From contig BTRK01000004.1 in the NCBI GenBank assembly GCA_036245805.1, forward strand, positions 24,070,619 through 24,134,618: a stretch of DNA of 64,000 nt, read 5' to 3'. How positions within the stretch are numbered: position 1 is the stretch's first letter; each line of letters opens with the position of its first letter. The position numbers were made by a program, and so were the translations under genes. Below are positions 10,708-21,523 of the stretch, in pieces. Source of the stretch: Pristionchus mayeri (taxonomy: Eukaryota > Nematoda > Chromadorea > Rhabditida > Neodiplogasteridae). The notes under the pieces were generated by a model. It was not told where the DNA came from and made no database searches. It worked only from the letters and a program-made list of their open reading frames with translations.

Positions 10708-11985
10708 GGGACAGCAGAGTGCGGTTATTTTAGGTTTCAAAGGTACAGTATACCAAATATCTCGACACATGCACTAGTCCTGTTTGCAGAACAAAGGCAC
10801 TCGCGAGTAAACACTCGCGAGTGCCTTTGTTCTGAGGGGACACTCGCGAGTGTCATTGTTCGAAAGTGTTATTGAACCCACTCTATCATTGAGAAGATAC
10901 CGATCAACACTCAGGACCAGCGAAAAAGGGGATGAATTAACTCGCGAGTGACACTCGCGAGTTGTTGTTTTGCTCGCGAGTGTTTTGAACGAAAACACTC
11001 GCGAGTTGTTTTTGCTCTCGAGCATTTTGAACAAAGACGCTCGCGAGTGCTATTGTTTCGCGAGTAATTTAATCATTTTCACTCCTGAGTGACGAGTTAC
11101 TCGAAATAACAGGTCTAACATGCACACAACGCCAGCGCTCAGTTTTTTTTCCAATCTTTTTCCGGTTGTTTTCAATACTTTATTTTTAATAAAGATTATT
11201 TTTTTCCTAGCCAAATGAATTCTACCTGTGCCAATTATCTTTCCACATCATCTTGATCACTTTGAGGCCAGTATATTGCGTTTCATAGTCAAATTAAGAA
11301 AAGTATGTTTCCAGTTTGCACTCTTTCGACCGATAATTGATTTGCTCCCATTGCCAGACCTTATATTTCGTTATGTATACAATTTAGAGACTATAGCGTA
11401 CACGTTACGGCCAAGCGCGTTAATCTGGCAGAGGGAGCATTGAAGTTACGTCGAGTTTTAGCCTGGAAAACCGCGATTTTTTTAGATGTTCATTTTTCTC
11501 GATCGATATTTGCTTTGCGCCAACTTCCAGATGCTATTTATGTTCGTGAGTCCATTCTAATGACACTAGAGCACATAATCACACCTTTCCCATCCATCTG
11601 GCACTTGGCGCAATTGCGTTGTATCGATCGGAAAGCTGACAACCTGCGACCCTGCTCTTCCCGAATCTTCATTAAATATCAGTGATAAAATATTTTCTCA
11701 GTCTCTATTTCCCAGAATGGCATTTAGATCAATTCGAAAACATATTTTTTATAGAAAAAATGAAGAACAAATAATTAATAAAAATATTGAGAGAAAAAAG
11801 TCAGTCGATTCGAAGGGGTACGGTATATTAGCCTCGGCGTTAATTTTGTTAATTCGGATAATTAAGTTATTTTGCGAATTTTTTATTTTTTTGTTGTCGA
11901 AATCGTATCGGCAGCTCATAAACCATTGGATTCTACGCGCTTTTTATTTTAGAAGCATTTTGAAGAAACCCGCCTGCGATCCCTA
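10708..11985. mobile_element. 1.28-kb Mutator-like element, 10-bp TSD
   Basis: GACATCGCTA occurs at 10698-10707 and again at 11986-11995. The uninterrupted target is seen at 55376-55385. Ends are GGGACAGCAG and the complement of GGGATCGCAG. The long duplication and GGGA-type termini resemble the element at 51487-52703. Internal frames (11228-11443, 11440-11685) show no transposase motif. Confidence 0.6.
10796..11075. repeat. Cluster of ACTCGCGAGT palindromes
   Basis: The core TCGCGA occurs nine times in about 280 bp, mostly inside ACTCGCGAGT. The first two copies build a 19-bp perfect hairpin (AACAAAGGCACTCGCGAGT and its complement). The arrangement resembles subterminal protein-binding iterons; that role is inference. 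Confidence 0.8.
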
Positions 11986-12562
11986 GACATCGCTACGAGA
12001 AACATTCAACATTAGTGACGATCAGGCAATATTAGTGATAAATCAGGCAATACTGACTGTGCATTATTTGAACGCGCGCTCCTTTTCCTTGATGCTTGCG
12101 GACGTTTTATTTTTCCTTATGTCGATGCACCGGGGGCCGTGCCCCCGGAGCGTCGACGTAAGGAAAGGAAAAATGCCCTGGAGCTATCTTCAAAATAACC
12201 TAAGCTGTAAAATTTAAATCGGCAGCATCTGTAGGTAATGAAAGTAATTCTGCGCTAATGACGTGAAATTCAGGGACATCGCCTCGAAGTATTTCAAAAA
12301 TGTTACGGTAACGTGATGAATCAGGCTAAAAAATACGGTAACGTGAGGAATCAGGCAATTCAGACTGTACTTTTTTAAACTCGCGCTCGTTTTCCTTGAT
12401 GCCTGCGGACGTTATATTTTTCTCTATGTATTTTCTCCGGGGGCCGTGGGACGGAGGCGTGAATTTTTGAGTACTTTACTTAGGGACCGCGGCAGCTATT
12501 TTGTGAACCTAGTCTACCGGATGTGCTGAAACGTTTAGAAGTTAAAACAAAATAAAAATAAA

Positions 12563-13624
12563 TTATGTCTACTCCTCCCGTCACTACGTTCCCTCCGTAT
12601 CCAACATAATGTGATTTTCGGAAACATCACAAAGGCGTGGATGCTTTATCGTACCAAAACCAACAACCCAAACGACCAACGACCCAGGGACCCACGGGGT
12701 ATGGGACTAAAAAACGAAGGAGGGGGAAGAAAAAGGGGAAAGGAAGGGAAGGGAGGCCTGTGCGACCGGACCGGACCGCGCCCTCGGCGCCAACGGAGAC
12801 GAAGGTGCTCCTCCTCCCCTCGACGATGGCCGACACCTCGCGAACCTTAAACAGGGAGACTCAGAGGGGCAGAAAAACTCTAGTCTTAGCTGCGGCAGTG
12901 GGAGGGGGAGCCGCCCGAGACGAAGAAGAACCTGAAAATAGAGAGCAGAAGGAGGGGGGGGGGGGGGGGGGAGCGGCTTGCAGCCGGGGAGGAAGGGAGC
13001 TGAAGCGCCTCTCTCCAGGACCATAACAAGCCCAGGGCTACTCGAGACCTTGGCCTGCCGAAGGAAGGAACTGCGACCTAGGGCTTGAGGATCGAAAAGG
13101 GAAAGCGACTCTTGGCCAGGCGCCCCGAGGGGGGGGGGGCTGAGAGCCTAACCCTAGTCGAGGCTAACCTTGTAATATGCCTCGAGAAAAGCAACAGGAG
13201 CTCATCAAAGAAGCCGAGGGGACCGAGCTACCTCGGAGAAACAGAGGACGAGCCCCCTGGCGGAAGGGAGACAAAGAGATGACAACCGAGGAAGGGAGGG
13301 GGGGGGGGAGCAAGAAGAGGATCAATTCGGACCCTTGCCTCTGACGAAAGATCTCAAGGCGCGAGAACTCCGTCCCCGAGGCAACTAACACCCCTGGGAA
13401 CTGCAAGACCTGGTCGCGAGTAGACTGAGCGGAACGACCCAAAACACTCTTGCCGATCAAGCTTAGAAAGTCTCAGGGAGGGTGGGAGGGAATAGGGATC
13501 ATATCCCGATAAAGCAACCTAGAAGAGTGCCAGGCTGAACTGAGTATCGCAAGTCGATGCTCAGCAAAGGCGGGAAATTTGAATTTACCGCACCACGCCT
13601 TTGTGTTTCCTTCGAAAATAAACA
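12563..13624. repeat. GC-rich repeat, second locus, unit A
   Basis: Near-identical to 8203-9258. The poly-G tract at about 12953-12971 is longer than the one near 8597. No gene is supported. Confidence 0.75.
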
Positions 13625-13625
13625 T

Positions 13626-15998
13626 TATGTCTACTCCTCCCGTCACTACGTTCCGTCCGTATCCAACATAATGTGATTTTCGGAAACATCACAAAGGCGT
13701 GAATGCTTTATCGTAGAAAAAGGTTAAAGCGAAAATAAAAATTTAATTGGGTGAAGGGAGAAGAATTAAGCACTCGGGGCACCAGGGGCGGGGCGCCCAC
13801 CAAAACAATGGAAGGGCGGCCAAGGACCTTCGTGCCAGGCAAGTTTTCAGAGAAAAGGACTGCACGCCCGGACGAAAAAGGCTTGTGTGATACCCGCGAA
13901 AAATGGGCCCCCATCCTTCAAAAAAGAAAGGGAGGGAAGCGGACTGAGGCCGACGGAAAGGGGATGAAGCAGTTCTCTACCGCCTGAAAAAGGAGAAACT
14001 CCTTTATGGGGATATCTCCGGAGAGATGAAGAAACAGAACCAGCCTGTCTCATCCTATTTGGACTGCCCTGAACCGAAAGAAGAAGGGGAGAAGGAACCT
14101 GCGCTATCGCAGACAGCCAAGGCTGCGCCCCGGGGAATGGCAAGAGACTGCTCACAGTGTCCTTAGTTAAAACCCTGGGCTAAAACGGCTCTGAAGAGAA
14201 CCGCATATACCTTAGACAGATGTCTTAAGGTAAAACTGTGGCTGGAGCCCACGGAAACGGGCGCGAGCCGCGCCACTATATCCTCCCGGGCCTCAGTTGA
14301 AGCGAAAAATGGGAAAACTAGAGTATATGGATTCCCGGGGAACTCCGATTCACTACTCAAGTAAGAAACCATGTTTTGAATAAGGAAAGGGGCGGAGAGC
14401 GAGGACGGAAAGGACACTTTGGAGTGGAAGGAGACACAAAGACTTGGGAGGGGCGACCTCTATTACGACCTGACTCGGCCTCGGCAGAGGTACCGCTGGA
14501 GCTGCGGTCCCACTACAGCACTCTCTTGACTCCTCCTGAAGGCGGACAATAGACCGACAACAAAAGACACCGCTCGGCGGGAAAAAAATCATATAAACTT
14601 TTAGCGAGGGTGCAAGACGAGACAGAGGACTAGGAGGTGCTCCGAAGCTCAGTAAATATACTCCTTGATAGGGAAGGCCAGAGCCTTCACTCGGGATATA
14701 AAGATAGCATTAGCGAGACGCTCAGCTTTCTCAATGGGAAAAGAAAGACGCGAGGTACTTAAAGGCTGTTGGATTCCCAGGGGAATTCCGATTCGCTGCT
14801 AGGATAGAAAAGCACCTTTGTGAAAGGTAGGGGTGGAAAACGGGGAAGGAACTAGGAGACCGCAAACCGCCCGGCAAGAAGAGGAACTCCTTGAAAGAGA
14901 GGACCAGAGCCTTAGCTCGGAATAGAAAAATATCGGAGAGGAACCGGTTCGCTTTTCCCCGCGGGAATAGAAAGACGTGAGTTACTTGCAGGACAGTTGA
15001 ATTCCCGGGGAATTCGGATTCACTGCTAGAATCGTATAAACACCTTTGTGAAAGGTAGGGCGGAAAACATGGAAGGAAATGGGGAGACCGCAAACCGCCC
15101 GGTGAGAAAAGGAAAGTAAACTCTTAAGGTGAGAAGGACAAAAAAACCAAGAGAAAAGTAGAGGCAGCCTCTACTACTACCGGACTCCGCAGTGGACGTA
15201 AGCCTAAGGCGAGCAGCGGGCTCATTATACGACACTCTTGCATTGCCTCATGGAGGCAGACCGCGTGCGCGACGCACGACTTTCTATTTCCTGGAAATAG
15301 CAAATTGACCTGGTCAATCTTCCCCATTCCTGGAAGGGGGGTGTATAGCCACGGGCTAGTTAGGATAGACGGCACTGGTCCGAATTCTTCAAAAAAACAA
15401 AAAGAACAGAGGCTCTGGGACTGGGCCTGGCCCAACACCGCTGGGCCTGGCCCAACACCGCTCACAGAAGGAACAGGAGGGCCGACTAAGGAGGTGAAGG
15501 GTAGGGAAAGGTCCTTAGGGGGAATGAAAGGAGAGCGGGAAGATGAGATAAATAGGGAGAGAAAGGGGAGACGAGGAAAGGAAGAGGGAGGGAAGGGAAT
15601 GGGTGGGGGAGAAAGAGAGAAAGGGGGGATAGAGGAGATAATGAAAGGAGCGTAGAGTGGGTGGAATGGAGGGGTAAGACGGAGAGAGAGAAAACCTTGG
15701 AAGAGGTGGGGAAAAGAGCGATACCTAACCGCCGCCGTAGATTAGGACCCAACGAGGGCGTTGGCTGAGAGAGGGGATGGGGACACACAGGGAAGTGAAA
15801 AACGAATAAAAAACAGGTTTTGAAACCAATAAAAACAAAATAGGGATCATATCCCGATAAAGCAACCTAGAATGAGATTGATTGGTTGAGCCCGGTGAGT
15901 GCCAGGCTGAACTGAGTATCGCAAGTCGATGCTCAGCAAAGGCGGGAAATTTGAATTTACCGAACCACGCCTTTGTGTTTCCTCCGAAAATAAACACT
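13626..15998. repeat. GC-rich repeat, unit B, full length (2.3 kb)
   Basis: Begins with the same leader and GATTTTCGGAAACATCACAA, and ends CACGCCTTTGTGTTTCC..GAAAATAAA, like unit A. Internal tandem-like repeats: GATTCCCGGGGAACTCCGAT near 14330 recurs in variant form near 14770 and 15000, the last two with CACCTTTGTGAAAGGTAGGG and GACCGCAAACCGCCCGG. No transposase or other domain is visible; probably non-autonomous. Confidence 0.65.
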
Positions 15999-16276
15999 TA
16001 TTTTTTCAAATGTGCAGTATTTTTTCTTCTCTTTTATGATAATATTTCTTCCTGAATTCGACACCAGCACTATTGAACTGTTGTGATATTTCCATGGCTA
16101 ATCTTCATCCATCCAATCGATACTATTTCGAATACAATGTGAAACGCAACAGGGGAATACAATTCTTTATGCGCTGAAATTTGGTTAGCAAACAATAACT
16201 CCGGCTTTCTAACGCAGGATGCGCGACACTTTTGCGAAGCGGTGCGGACACCTTACAACGTCACCTCGCGAAAGTA

Positions 16277-16711
16277 TGTAAGGGAATCGGCCTATGAACG
16301 AGAGAAGGAAGATATGAAAGGAAGAAATAATTAATCGTATCATAATTAAACTGTAAAATTATCGTAAATTAAAGTCAATTCTCGATTGTACTTTTTCCCT
16401 ACGTTTAGCGTCCAAGTAGGATTTTTGTAGTAATAAATCGTTCCGCCTATTAGGTTTTCGTCCCCGCAATTTCTCTCTATTTTCTCCTAGTTTCCTGTCG
16501 TATTTATGTTTGTTTGCGTGCTAGTAATTTGTTCCGCGTATCTATGTCTAATTTACCTCGTTTAGACAGTAATAAATAACGGGTCATCCTATAAACTTGC
16601 GAGTTTGTACACAAGGGAAGACCGGGATTTACTGCACTCAATCGGGAAACCGATTGACAGCACGGCTCTGGAGGAAGGAACTTTGTGTTTCACCACTTTG
16701 CTGGGCTTTCA
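16277..16711 (+). repeat. 5' LTR
   Basis: TGTAAGGGAATCGG...CTGGGCTTTCA, 435 bp, preceded by AGTA. Confidence 0.9.
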
Positions 16712-16729
16712 TGGGGGCTGAGAGCCAGT
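16712..16729 (+). promoter_or_regulatory. Primer binding site
   Basis: TGGGGGCTGAGAGCC follows the 5' LTR without a gap. The leading TGG matches the CCA end of a tRNA. The tRNA species cannot be named from this. Confidence 0.55.
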
Positions 16730-17125
16730 GCTAGAGGACGCCACCGAAACAAGTAAGCGAAACTGGGAGAAATCCTGGGTTTTCTTGCTATTTCGTCAGC
16801 CGTTTTCGTTGTGACTCAGGCGGTGTTGGGCGAGAGCTCGATAAACCTGCAGTTGCGTTTCCTGTCTCACAGTGACTGAAATCGGGCAGAGGCTCGTTGT
16901 CACTTGTGATTCACATCGCTTGTGACTGAATCGGGCAGAGGCTCGTTGTCACTTGCGATTCGCTCCGCTGTTAGTTGGAAAATAGGTGGCAAAGTGTTGC
17001 TAGTTTTCTCAACTGATTCGAAAACAGACCGCTGTTGACTGCCCACGCGTTGCGTACGCGCGTCGCGGTTGACACGTTTCGACACGTTTTGGAGGAAGAC
17101 TCGAACGGATCGATAAGTGGAGGAA

Positions 17126-18229
17126 ATGGAGGCGACTCCGGCTCAGAAGATAGAGAGGCTGGAAGCCGCTAATGAAGAGTTGGAGAAGCAGAACACAGGA
17201 TGCTGGAAGTTGATTGAGGCAGCGCAAAAGCGTGCGGGAGTGGAGACACTTGTGGAACTCGTCTATAAATTGGAAGCTGCAGAAAGGCTGAAATTGGAGA
17301 TGGAAGCGAAGCAGATCGAGAGTGAACAGAAAATCACGGATCTCACCTCACGGCTCTCTGAAATGGAGGAAATCCTCAACAGAATGAAGAACGAAAATGG
17401 AGATGATCTTGATGGAAATGGAAGCAAGGAGCAAGAGAGTGCAAGGAAGGAATTTGATGGCAAGGAGATCATGCGCCAAATAGCAGAATTGCGAGAATTG
17501 ATGCAATCGTGTGCATCTGGAAGCATATCTAAGGAGAAGCAAGCAAGCATCTCACGGCTCGAGTGTCAGAACGCACCCGCGGAGTCTAGTGGTCGTGGAA
17601 ATCGACAAAGTAAAGGGAAGATGGATGAGAGCGAGCTCACGGCTAGTCGACTACCTCGAATGGATAAATATGGAGGAAAGATCGAGGACTGGAATCGATT
17701 CTACAATGCATTCATGATCCGTCACGACTACATGGATGACGACATGGCTCTTGGGATGATGGCTGAGATTGTCACCGGCAAAGCTGCTGATGTATTCTGG
17801 GATACACCGAAGACGGTGAAAGAAGATGGATTGGAAGCAGTGATGAGATGGATGAAAAAGAGGCTGTCAGTGGAGACTCCTTTCGAGATAATTGAAGACG
17901 AGAAGAAACTGAGGAGCATCCCAGTTCATAGAAGGAAAGTCTCTTCTGTATGCGATGAATTGGAGAGGCTCATAGGGAAGATGCAGTTAGATAAGGATCA
18001 GAAGGAGGTGATGACGAAGAAAAATCTCATTATACTCTACGAGGGGAAAGAGCAGCACGAGAAGTTGATCGAGTTGTATGCAGCTGGAGAGTCATATGAG
18101 AAGATGAAAGAAAAGCTGCTACAGATCGAGTATCTCGAGGAAATCAGGAGAGATGGTTTTAGAAGCGTGGATGAACCGAGAGACTGCGTTGAGCAGCATT
18201 CATACGGTTCGATGGATACGGTACCCTGA
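17126..18229 (+). CDS. Gag-like protein of the LTR element, ending at an in-frame TGA
   Basis: The start is the ATG at 17126. Residues 1-110 are charged and heptad-like (coiled coil). A central region around KYGGKIEDWNRFYNAF is the usual gag entry motif, followed by a helical capsid-like stretch to about residue 350. The frame stops at TGA 18227-18229, directly before TGG TGC..., which begins a CCHC zinc knuckle in the same frame. Gag proteins assemble the particle that packages the element RNA. Codon use continues unchanged past the stop, so the TGA is either a recent lesion or a readthrough site. Everything upstream looks intact. Confidence 0.8.
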   Translation: MEATPAQKIERLEAANEELEKQNTGCWKLIEAAQKRAGVETLVELVYKLEAAERLKLEMEAKQIESEQKITDLTSRLSEMEEILNRMKNENGDDLDGNGSKEQESARKEFDGKEIMRQIAELRELMQSCASGSISKEKQASISRLECQNAPAESSGRGNRQSKGKMDESELTASRLPRMDKYGGKIEDWNRFYNAFMIRHDYMDDDMALGMMAEIVTGKAADVFWDTPKTVKEDGLEAVMRWMKKRLSVETPFEIIEDEKKLRSIPVHRRKVSSVCDELERLIGKMQLDKDQKEVMTKKNLIILYEGKEQHEKLIELYAAGESYEKMKEKLLQIEYLEEIRRDGFRSVDEPRDCVEQHSYGSMDTVP

Positions 18230-19525
18230 TGGTGCGAGAGGTGTGAGAAGCCTGGCCATACCACGGCCAACTGCTACTTCTTAGTTGGATTTCCCACTCG
18301 GTATAAGAACCATCTGAATCCAGAATCTCCTCAATTTACGGCTCCAAACTCGGAGAACGTTCTGGAAAGGAATTCAAGTGGAGGAGTTAACAAGGTTGAA
18401 GGACAGTCTAAGGAGAGTAGAGAGAGTATCTTCGCTGTCAAGAAGTCTCGAACAGTGAAGGGAGTAATCAATGGAAAGGAGAGGAATGTGATGCTGGATA
18501 CTGGAGCTGAAGTATCTCTCATTGAAGAGAGGCTGCTTAGAGGGATGAGAGGAGTCGAGATTATGAGAAATGATCAGACAGTTCTTCGCGATGCCAATCA
18601 GAGACCCATCTATGTGAGTGGGATGGCAGAGCTGGAAGTAAAACTGCAGATCGGAAGGATGGCCAAGATTGGATTTTATGTGACACGAATTCGAGTCGGT
18701 GTCATAATTGGAGGAGCCGGGTTGGATGCCATCGGAGTGGAGCTTCGAGAGAGCACGACGGTTCGATCAGAAGATAAGGTGAGTGCGACTGCTCTGCCAG
18801 TGGAACAGGAGAACACGTCGACTGCACCAGAAGATAAGAAGGCCGCTGAAGAGAAGACGGTCGAGAAGAAACAAGAAACTGTGGAGGATCCAGTGGAGGC
18901 TAAAGTGCTGAGATACTGTGTGATCCCCAAAGGAAAAACGGAAACGGTGTGGATCAATGGAGTGCCCGGAAGCACTGTGAGACTGGATTCATCGATAGAC
19001 GGAGTCGTCGAGGGGATCTCAGTGGATGAATCGGTTGTTCCGATTGTGGTGGTGAATACTACCGATAAGGAAATGGTGTTCAAGAAACATCAGTCAGTGG
19101 GAAGATGGAGGAGATGTGCATTGTATAGAAGTGGAAATGCACCCATCAATAAGAGGAATGAAGAGATGAATCAAATGGAGGTCATGAAAGACTGGAAGGA
19201 GGAATTGAAGGAAGCAGAGGAGCTGAAATTGGGAATGAACAACGGCTCTTATGAGAATGAGGGAAAGCCAAGGAAAAGGAAGAGGAGGAAGAGAAAGAGG
19301 AAGTGTTTCGTGTGCAGATCTAAGGAGCATATGGTCATGGATTGTCCTGAGAAGTACTACGGCTCGATCAACGATGGACCTGGAAGGAGTAGAAGAGGGA
19401 AAGATGGAAGAAGAAGAAGAGGAGAGCATAGAGACGAGGACGCCTCTAATTCGAAAGGCGGGGGAAATGTAAGGGAATCGGCCTATGAACGAGAGAAGGA
19501 AGATATGAAAGGAAGAAATAATTAA
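18230..19525 (+). CDS. Nucleocapsid knuckle, aspartic protease and second knuckle, in frame after the TGA
   Basis: The frame continues from the gag frame with no ATG needed. It begins with WCERCEKPGHTTANCY, a complete C-X2-C-X4-H-X4-C knuckle. The first in-frame ATG is at about 18455. The protease site is MLDTGAEVSLIEERLL (about 18490) with a downstream hydrophobic VGVIIGGAGLD. A Glu/Lys-rich linker and a domain of about 60 residues follow. A second knuckle, CFVCRSKEHMVMDC, lies near 19305. The last ~19 codons and the stop at 19523-19525 are encoded by the 3' LTR. The protease would process gag products in the particle. No pol follows. Confidence 0.75.
   Translation, partial: WCERCEKPGHTTANCYFLVGFPTRYKNHLNPESPQFTAPNSENVLERNSSGGVNKVEGQSKESRESIFAVKKSRTVKGVINGKERNVMLDTGAEVSLIEERLLRGMRGVEIMRNDQTVLRDANQRPIYVSGMAELEVKLQIGRMAKIGFYVTRIRVGVIIGGAGLDAIGVELRESTTVRSEDKVSATALPVEQENTSTAPEDKKAAEEKTVEKKQETVEDPVEAKVLRYCVIPKGKTETVWINGVPGSTVRLDSSIDGVVEGISVDESVVPIVVVNTTDKEMVFKKHQSVGRWRRCALYRSGNAPINKRNEEMNQMEVMKDWKEELKEAEELKLGMNNGSYENEGKPRKRKRRKRKRKCFVCRSKEHMVMDCPEKYYGSINDGPGRSRRGKDGRRRRGEHRDEDASNSKGGGNVRESAYEREKEDMKGRNN
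19454..19467 (+). promoter_or_regulatory. Polypurine tract
   Basis: AAAGGCGGGGGAAA lies immediately upstream of the 3' LTR, the expected plus-strand primer position. Confidence 0.65.
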
Positions 19526-19902
19526 TCGTATCATAATTAAACTGTAAAATTATCGTAAATTAAAGTCAATTCTCGATTGTACTTTTTCCCTAAGTTTAGC
19601 GTCCAAGTAGGATTTTTGTAGTAATAAATCGTTACGCCTATTAGGTTTTCGTCCCCGCAATTTCTCTCTATTTTCTCCTAGTTTCCTGTCGTATTTATGT
19701 TTGTTTGCGTGCTAGTAATTAGTTCCGCGTATCTATGTCTAATTTACCTCGTTTAGACAGTAATAAATAACGGCTCATCCTATAAACTTGCGAGTTTGTA
19801 CACAAGGGAAGACCGGGATTTACTACACTCAATCGGGAAACCGATTGACAGCACGGCTCTGGAGGAAGGAACTTTGTGTTTCACCACTTTGCTGGGCTTT
19901 CA
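19468..19902 (+). repeat. 3' LTR
   Basis: 435 bp, same ends as the 5' LTR, followed by the AGTA duplication. Confidence 0.9.
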
Positions 19903-19950
19903 AGTATACCACACAGCTTCGCGCATCCTGCGTTGGAAAACCGGAGAAAC

Positions 19951-20629
19951 TTCCAAACGACTCGTTGATACCTGAAATGTGCATATTAGCTTTCTTAGCT
20001 GATGAAACGGGGAGAGGTGCAGGGAGGGCATTTATACACGGGAGGTTATATGGGATTGATATTAATTGAGCCCGAAGCGGTGCGTGAAGCACATGAGTCG
20101 GTTGCCACCCTCCGCCGAGTGAACGATAAACGTAACCCTGACAGAGACGGTGGGACCCAGATGCGTAAACACACATGCGAACACATTTGCGGAGGCAGTA
20201 TAAGGAAGAAGTGGAGATAATTAAAAAACACAAACCGACACTTTTAAACACAGAGCGTTAAAAATGCTCGCTGGGAGGACAGCATTTGAGGTCTTCTTCT
20301 TCGGCTTAACGTTGTCGTCTTCCATCAAATGGAGAAGAAGAAGTTAGACTGCAAGAACGGGGTTTCAACTAGTATCGAATAATGGGGAAAGTAGAATCGT
20401 TAACAAATCAAATCCGCGCACATGTTAACCCGTGTAAGTAATATCATATCAGTAGCTATCAAACATTATTCTGAACTCGCGCTGTCACATAAATATTGAT
20501 AATTGGTAGGGATAAACTAAACAAACCTATTAAAACAATATAGAACAATCAAAATAAAACTAAAAGCATCGAAATTCACAATAACAAACTTAAAAAAAAC
20601 GCAGTGGAAAAACCAAATTTTGCACCGCG
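19951..20629. other. No gene seen
   Basis: Frames at 19829-20251 overlap the LTR and unique sequence without motif or splice support. Confidence 0.4.
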
Positions 20630-20782
20630 CGTGAAGTGATAATCAGGCAATTCGAAGTGACAATCAGGCATTTTGAAGTGATAATCAGGGAATCTGACTG
20701 TACTTTTTTTGAACGCGCGCGCCTTTTTATTGATGCCTGCGGACGTTTTCGTTTTCCTTATGTATTTTCTCCGGGGGCCGTG
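20630..20782. repeat. Right part of a CACGG-type MITE
   Basis: Repeats of GAAGTGATAATCAGG lead to TTGATGCCTGCGGACG, TTTTCCTTATG and the terminus CTCCGGGGGCCGTG, as in the copies at 12360-12450 and 55790-55855. The left end was not located. Confidence 0.6.
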
Positions 20783-20994
20783 CAACGCGTCTAACTCACG
20801 CGCGCTCTCTCTCTCTATTCCACGTACTCTCTCGTTCGCTCTCCCCTCGCACCGTCTATTCATTCTGTTCCTTAGCTCTAGCGCCGGATAGTGACCGGTC
20901 TCCGCTCTCTATTTTAGTCTATTTATTCCTTGTTGATAAACCTTTGAGTTACTCACATCCTCGCCCTCCATACACCGGAAACAAGGGCCAATGT

Positions 20995-21345
20995 CCATAT
21001 TTGATGCACTTCGTTTTCCGGTCAACTATAAGTTCAGAAGCTAGCACTACTCACTTAAAGCAGTTCACACATAAATAATACAAAAATACAAATAGTAAAA
21101 ATATACAAATCAATAAAAACACAAAATAATGCGAAAATCCTGACTCGTGATGCGCTCCAACTCTAACCATCATACGGTAGTCTAGTGACCCAAGGGGAAA
21201 TTTTAAAAGTGACTGAATTTGTTAAAATTATTTTTTTATTATTTTGTTTTCAATTCTAAACGTTTCGCCATGGCCAATTGTGTAGGTTCGTAGTGCGTAA
21301 ACATTTTTTTATGAAACCTCTTTCAAAGGGCAGCCGCGGTCCCTA
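20995..21345. repeat. Fragment of the GGGACCGCGG element
   Basis: Reverse complement of about 51487-51835. It includes the terminus CCGCGGTCCC at 21334-21343 and the word TTTGATGCACTTCGTTTTCC. The other end is missing. Confidence 0.7.
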
Positions 21346-21523
21346 ACTGTAAGAAAATAAACCATTCCGAGCATTTCTCAAGATTACGCATCGTGTAAAT
21401 AGGCGGAGCCTGAATTCAATAATCGCGCGTGCGAGTGCGATTTGTGCGCTGCAGTGCAAACTGCGCCAAACTCGTTATTTCGCACGGCCCCCGGAGCATC
21501 GACATAAATCAAATCAAATCAAT

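Larger units (their letters stand above)
10516..12460. mobile_element. Composite of CACGG-ended MITEs
   Basis: The segment starts CACGGCCCCCGGAGCATCGA. Positions 10516-10707 match 55209-55385, and 11986-12460 match 55376-55855. At 12130-12150 a right terminus (GGGGGCCGTG) is fused to a left terminus (CCCCCGGAGCGTCGACG). A 1.28-kb element (10708-11985) interrupts it. Confidence 0.65.
16277..19902 (+). mobile_element. Gag-protease-only LTR retrotransposon
   Basis: Two 435-bp direct repeats (16277-16711 and 19468-19902) begin TG and end CA and differ at about five positions (~99% identical). The element is flanked by AGTA on both sides. It has a tRNA-type primer site, a purine tract and one long reading frame for gag and aspartic protease. 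I see no reverse transcriptase, RNase H or integrase, and the space between frame and 3' LTR is nil. It must rely on enzymes supplied by another element, like the TR-GAG elements described in plants. Confidence 0.85.
16200..19950. mobile_element. GC-rich TIR MITE split by an LTR retrotransposon
   Basis: Left half 16200-16276 (AACGCAGGATGCGCG...) and right half 19903-19950 (CGCGCATCCTGCGTT...) are inverted ends of one short element. Relatives lie at 35053-35220 and 62908-63060. The LTR element sits inside. Confidence 0.6.

Noticed and set aside
17720..17740. YMDD inside the gag frame, resembling a reverse transcriptase active site
   Set aside because: No other RT motif surrounds it. It lies in the capsid-like region and is a chance match.
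20002..20251. Frames next to the 3' LTR
   Set aside because: They span the LTR border and show no motif.
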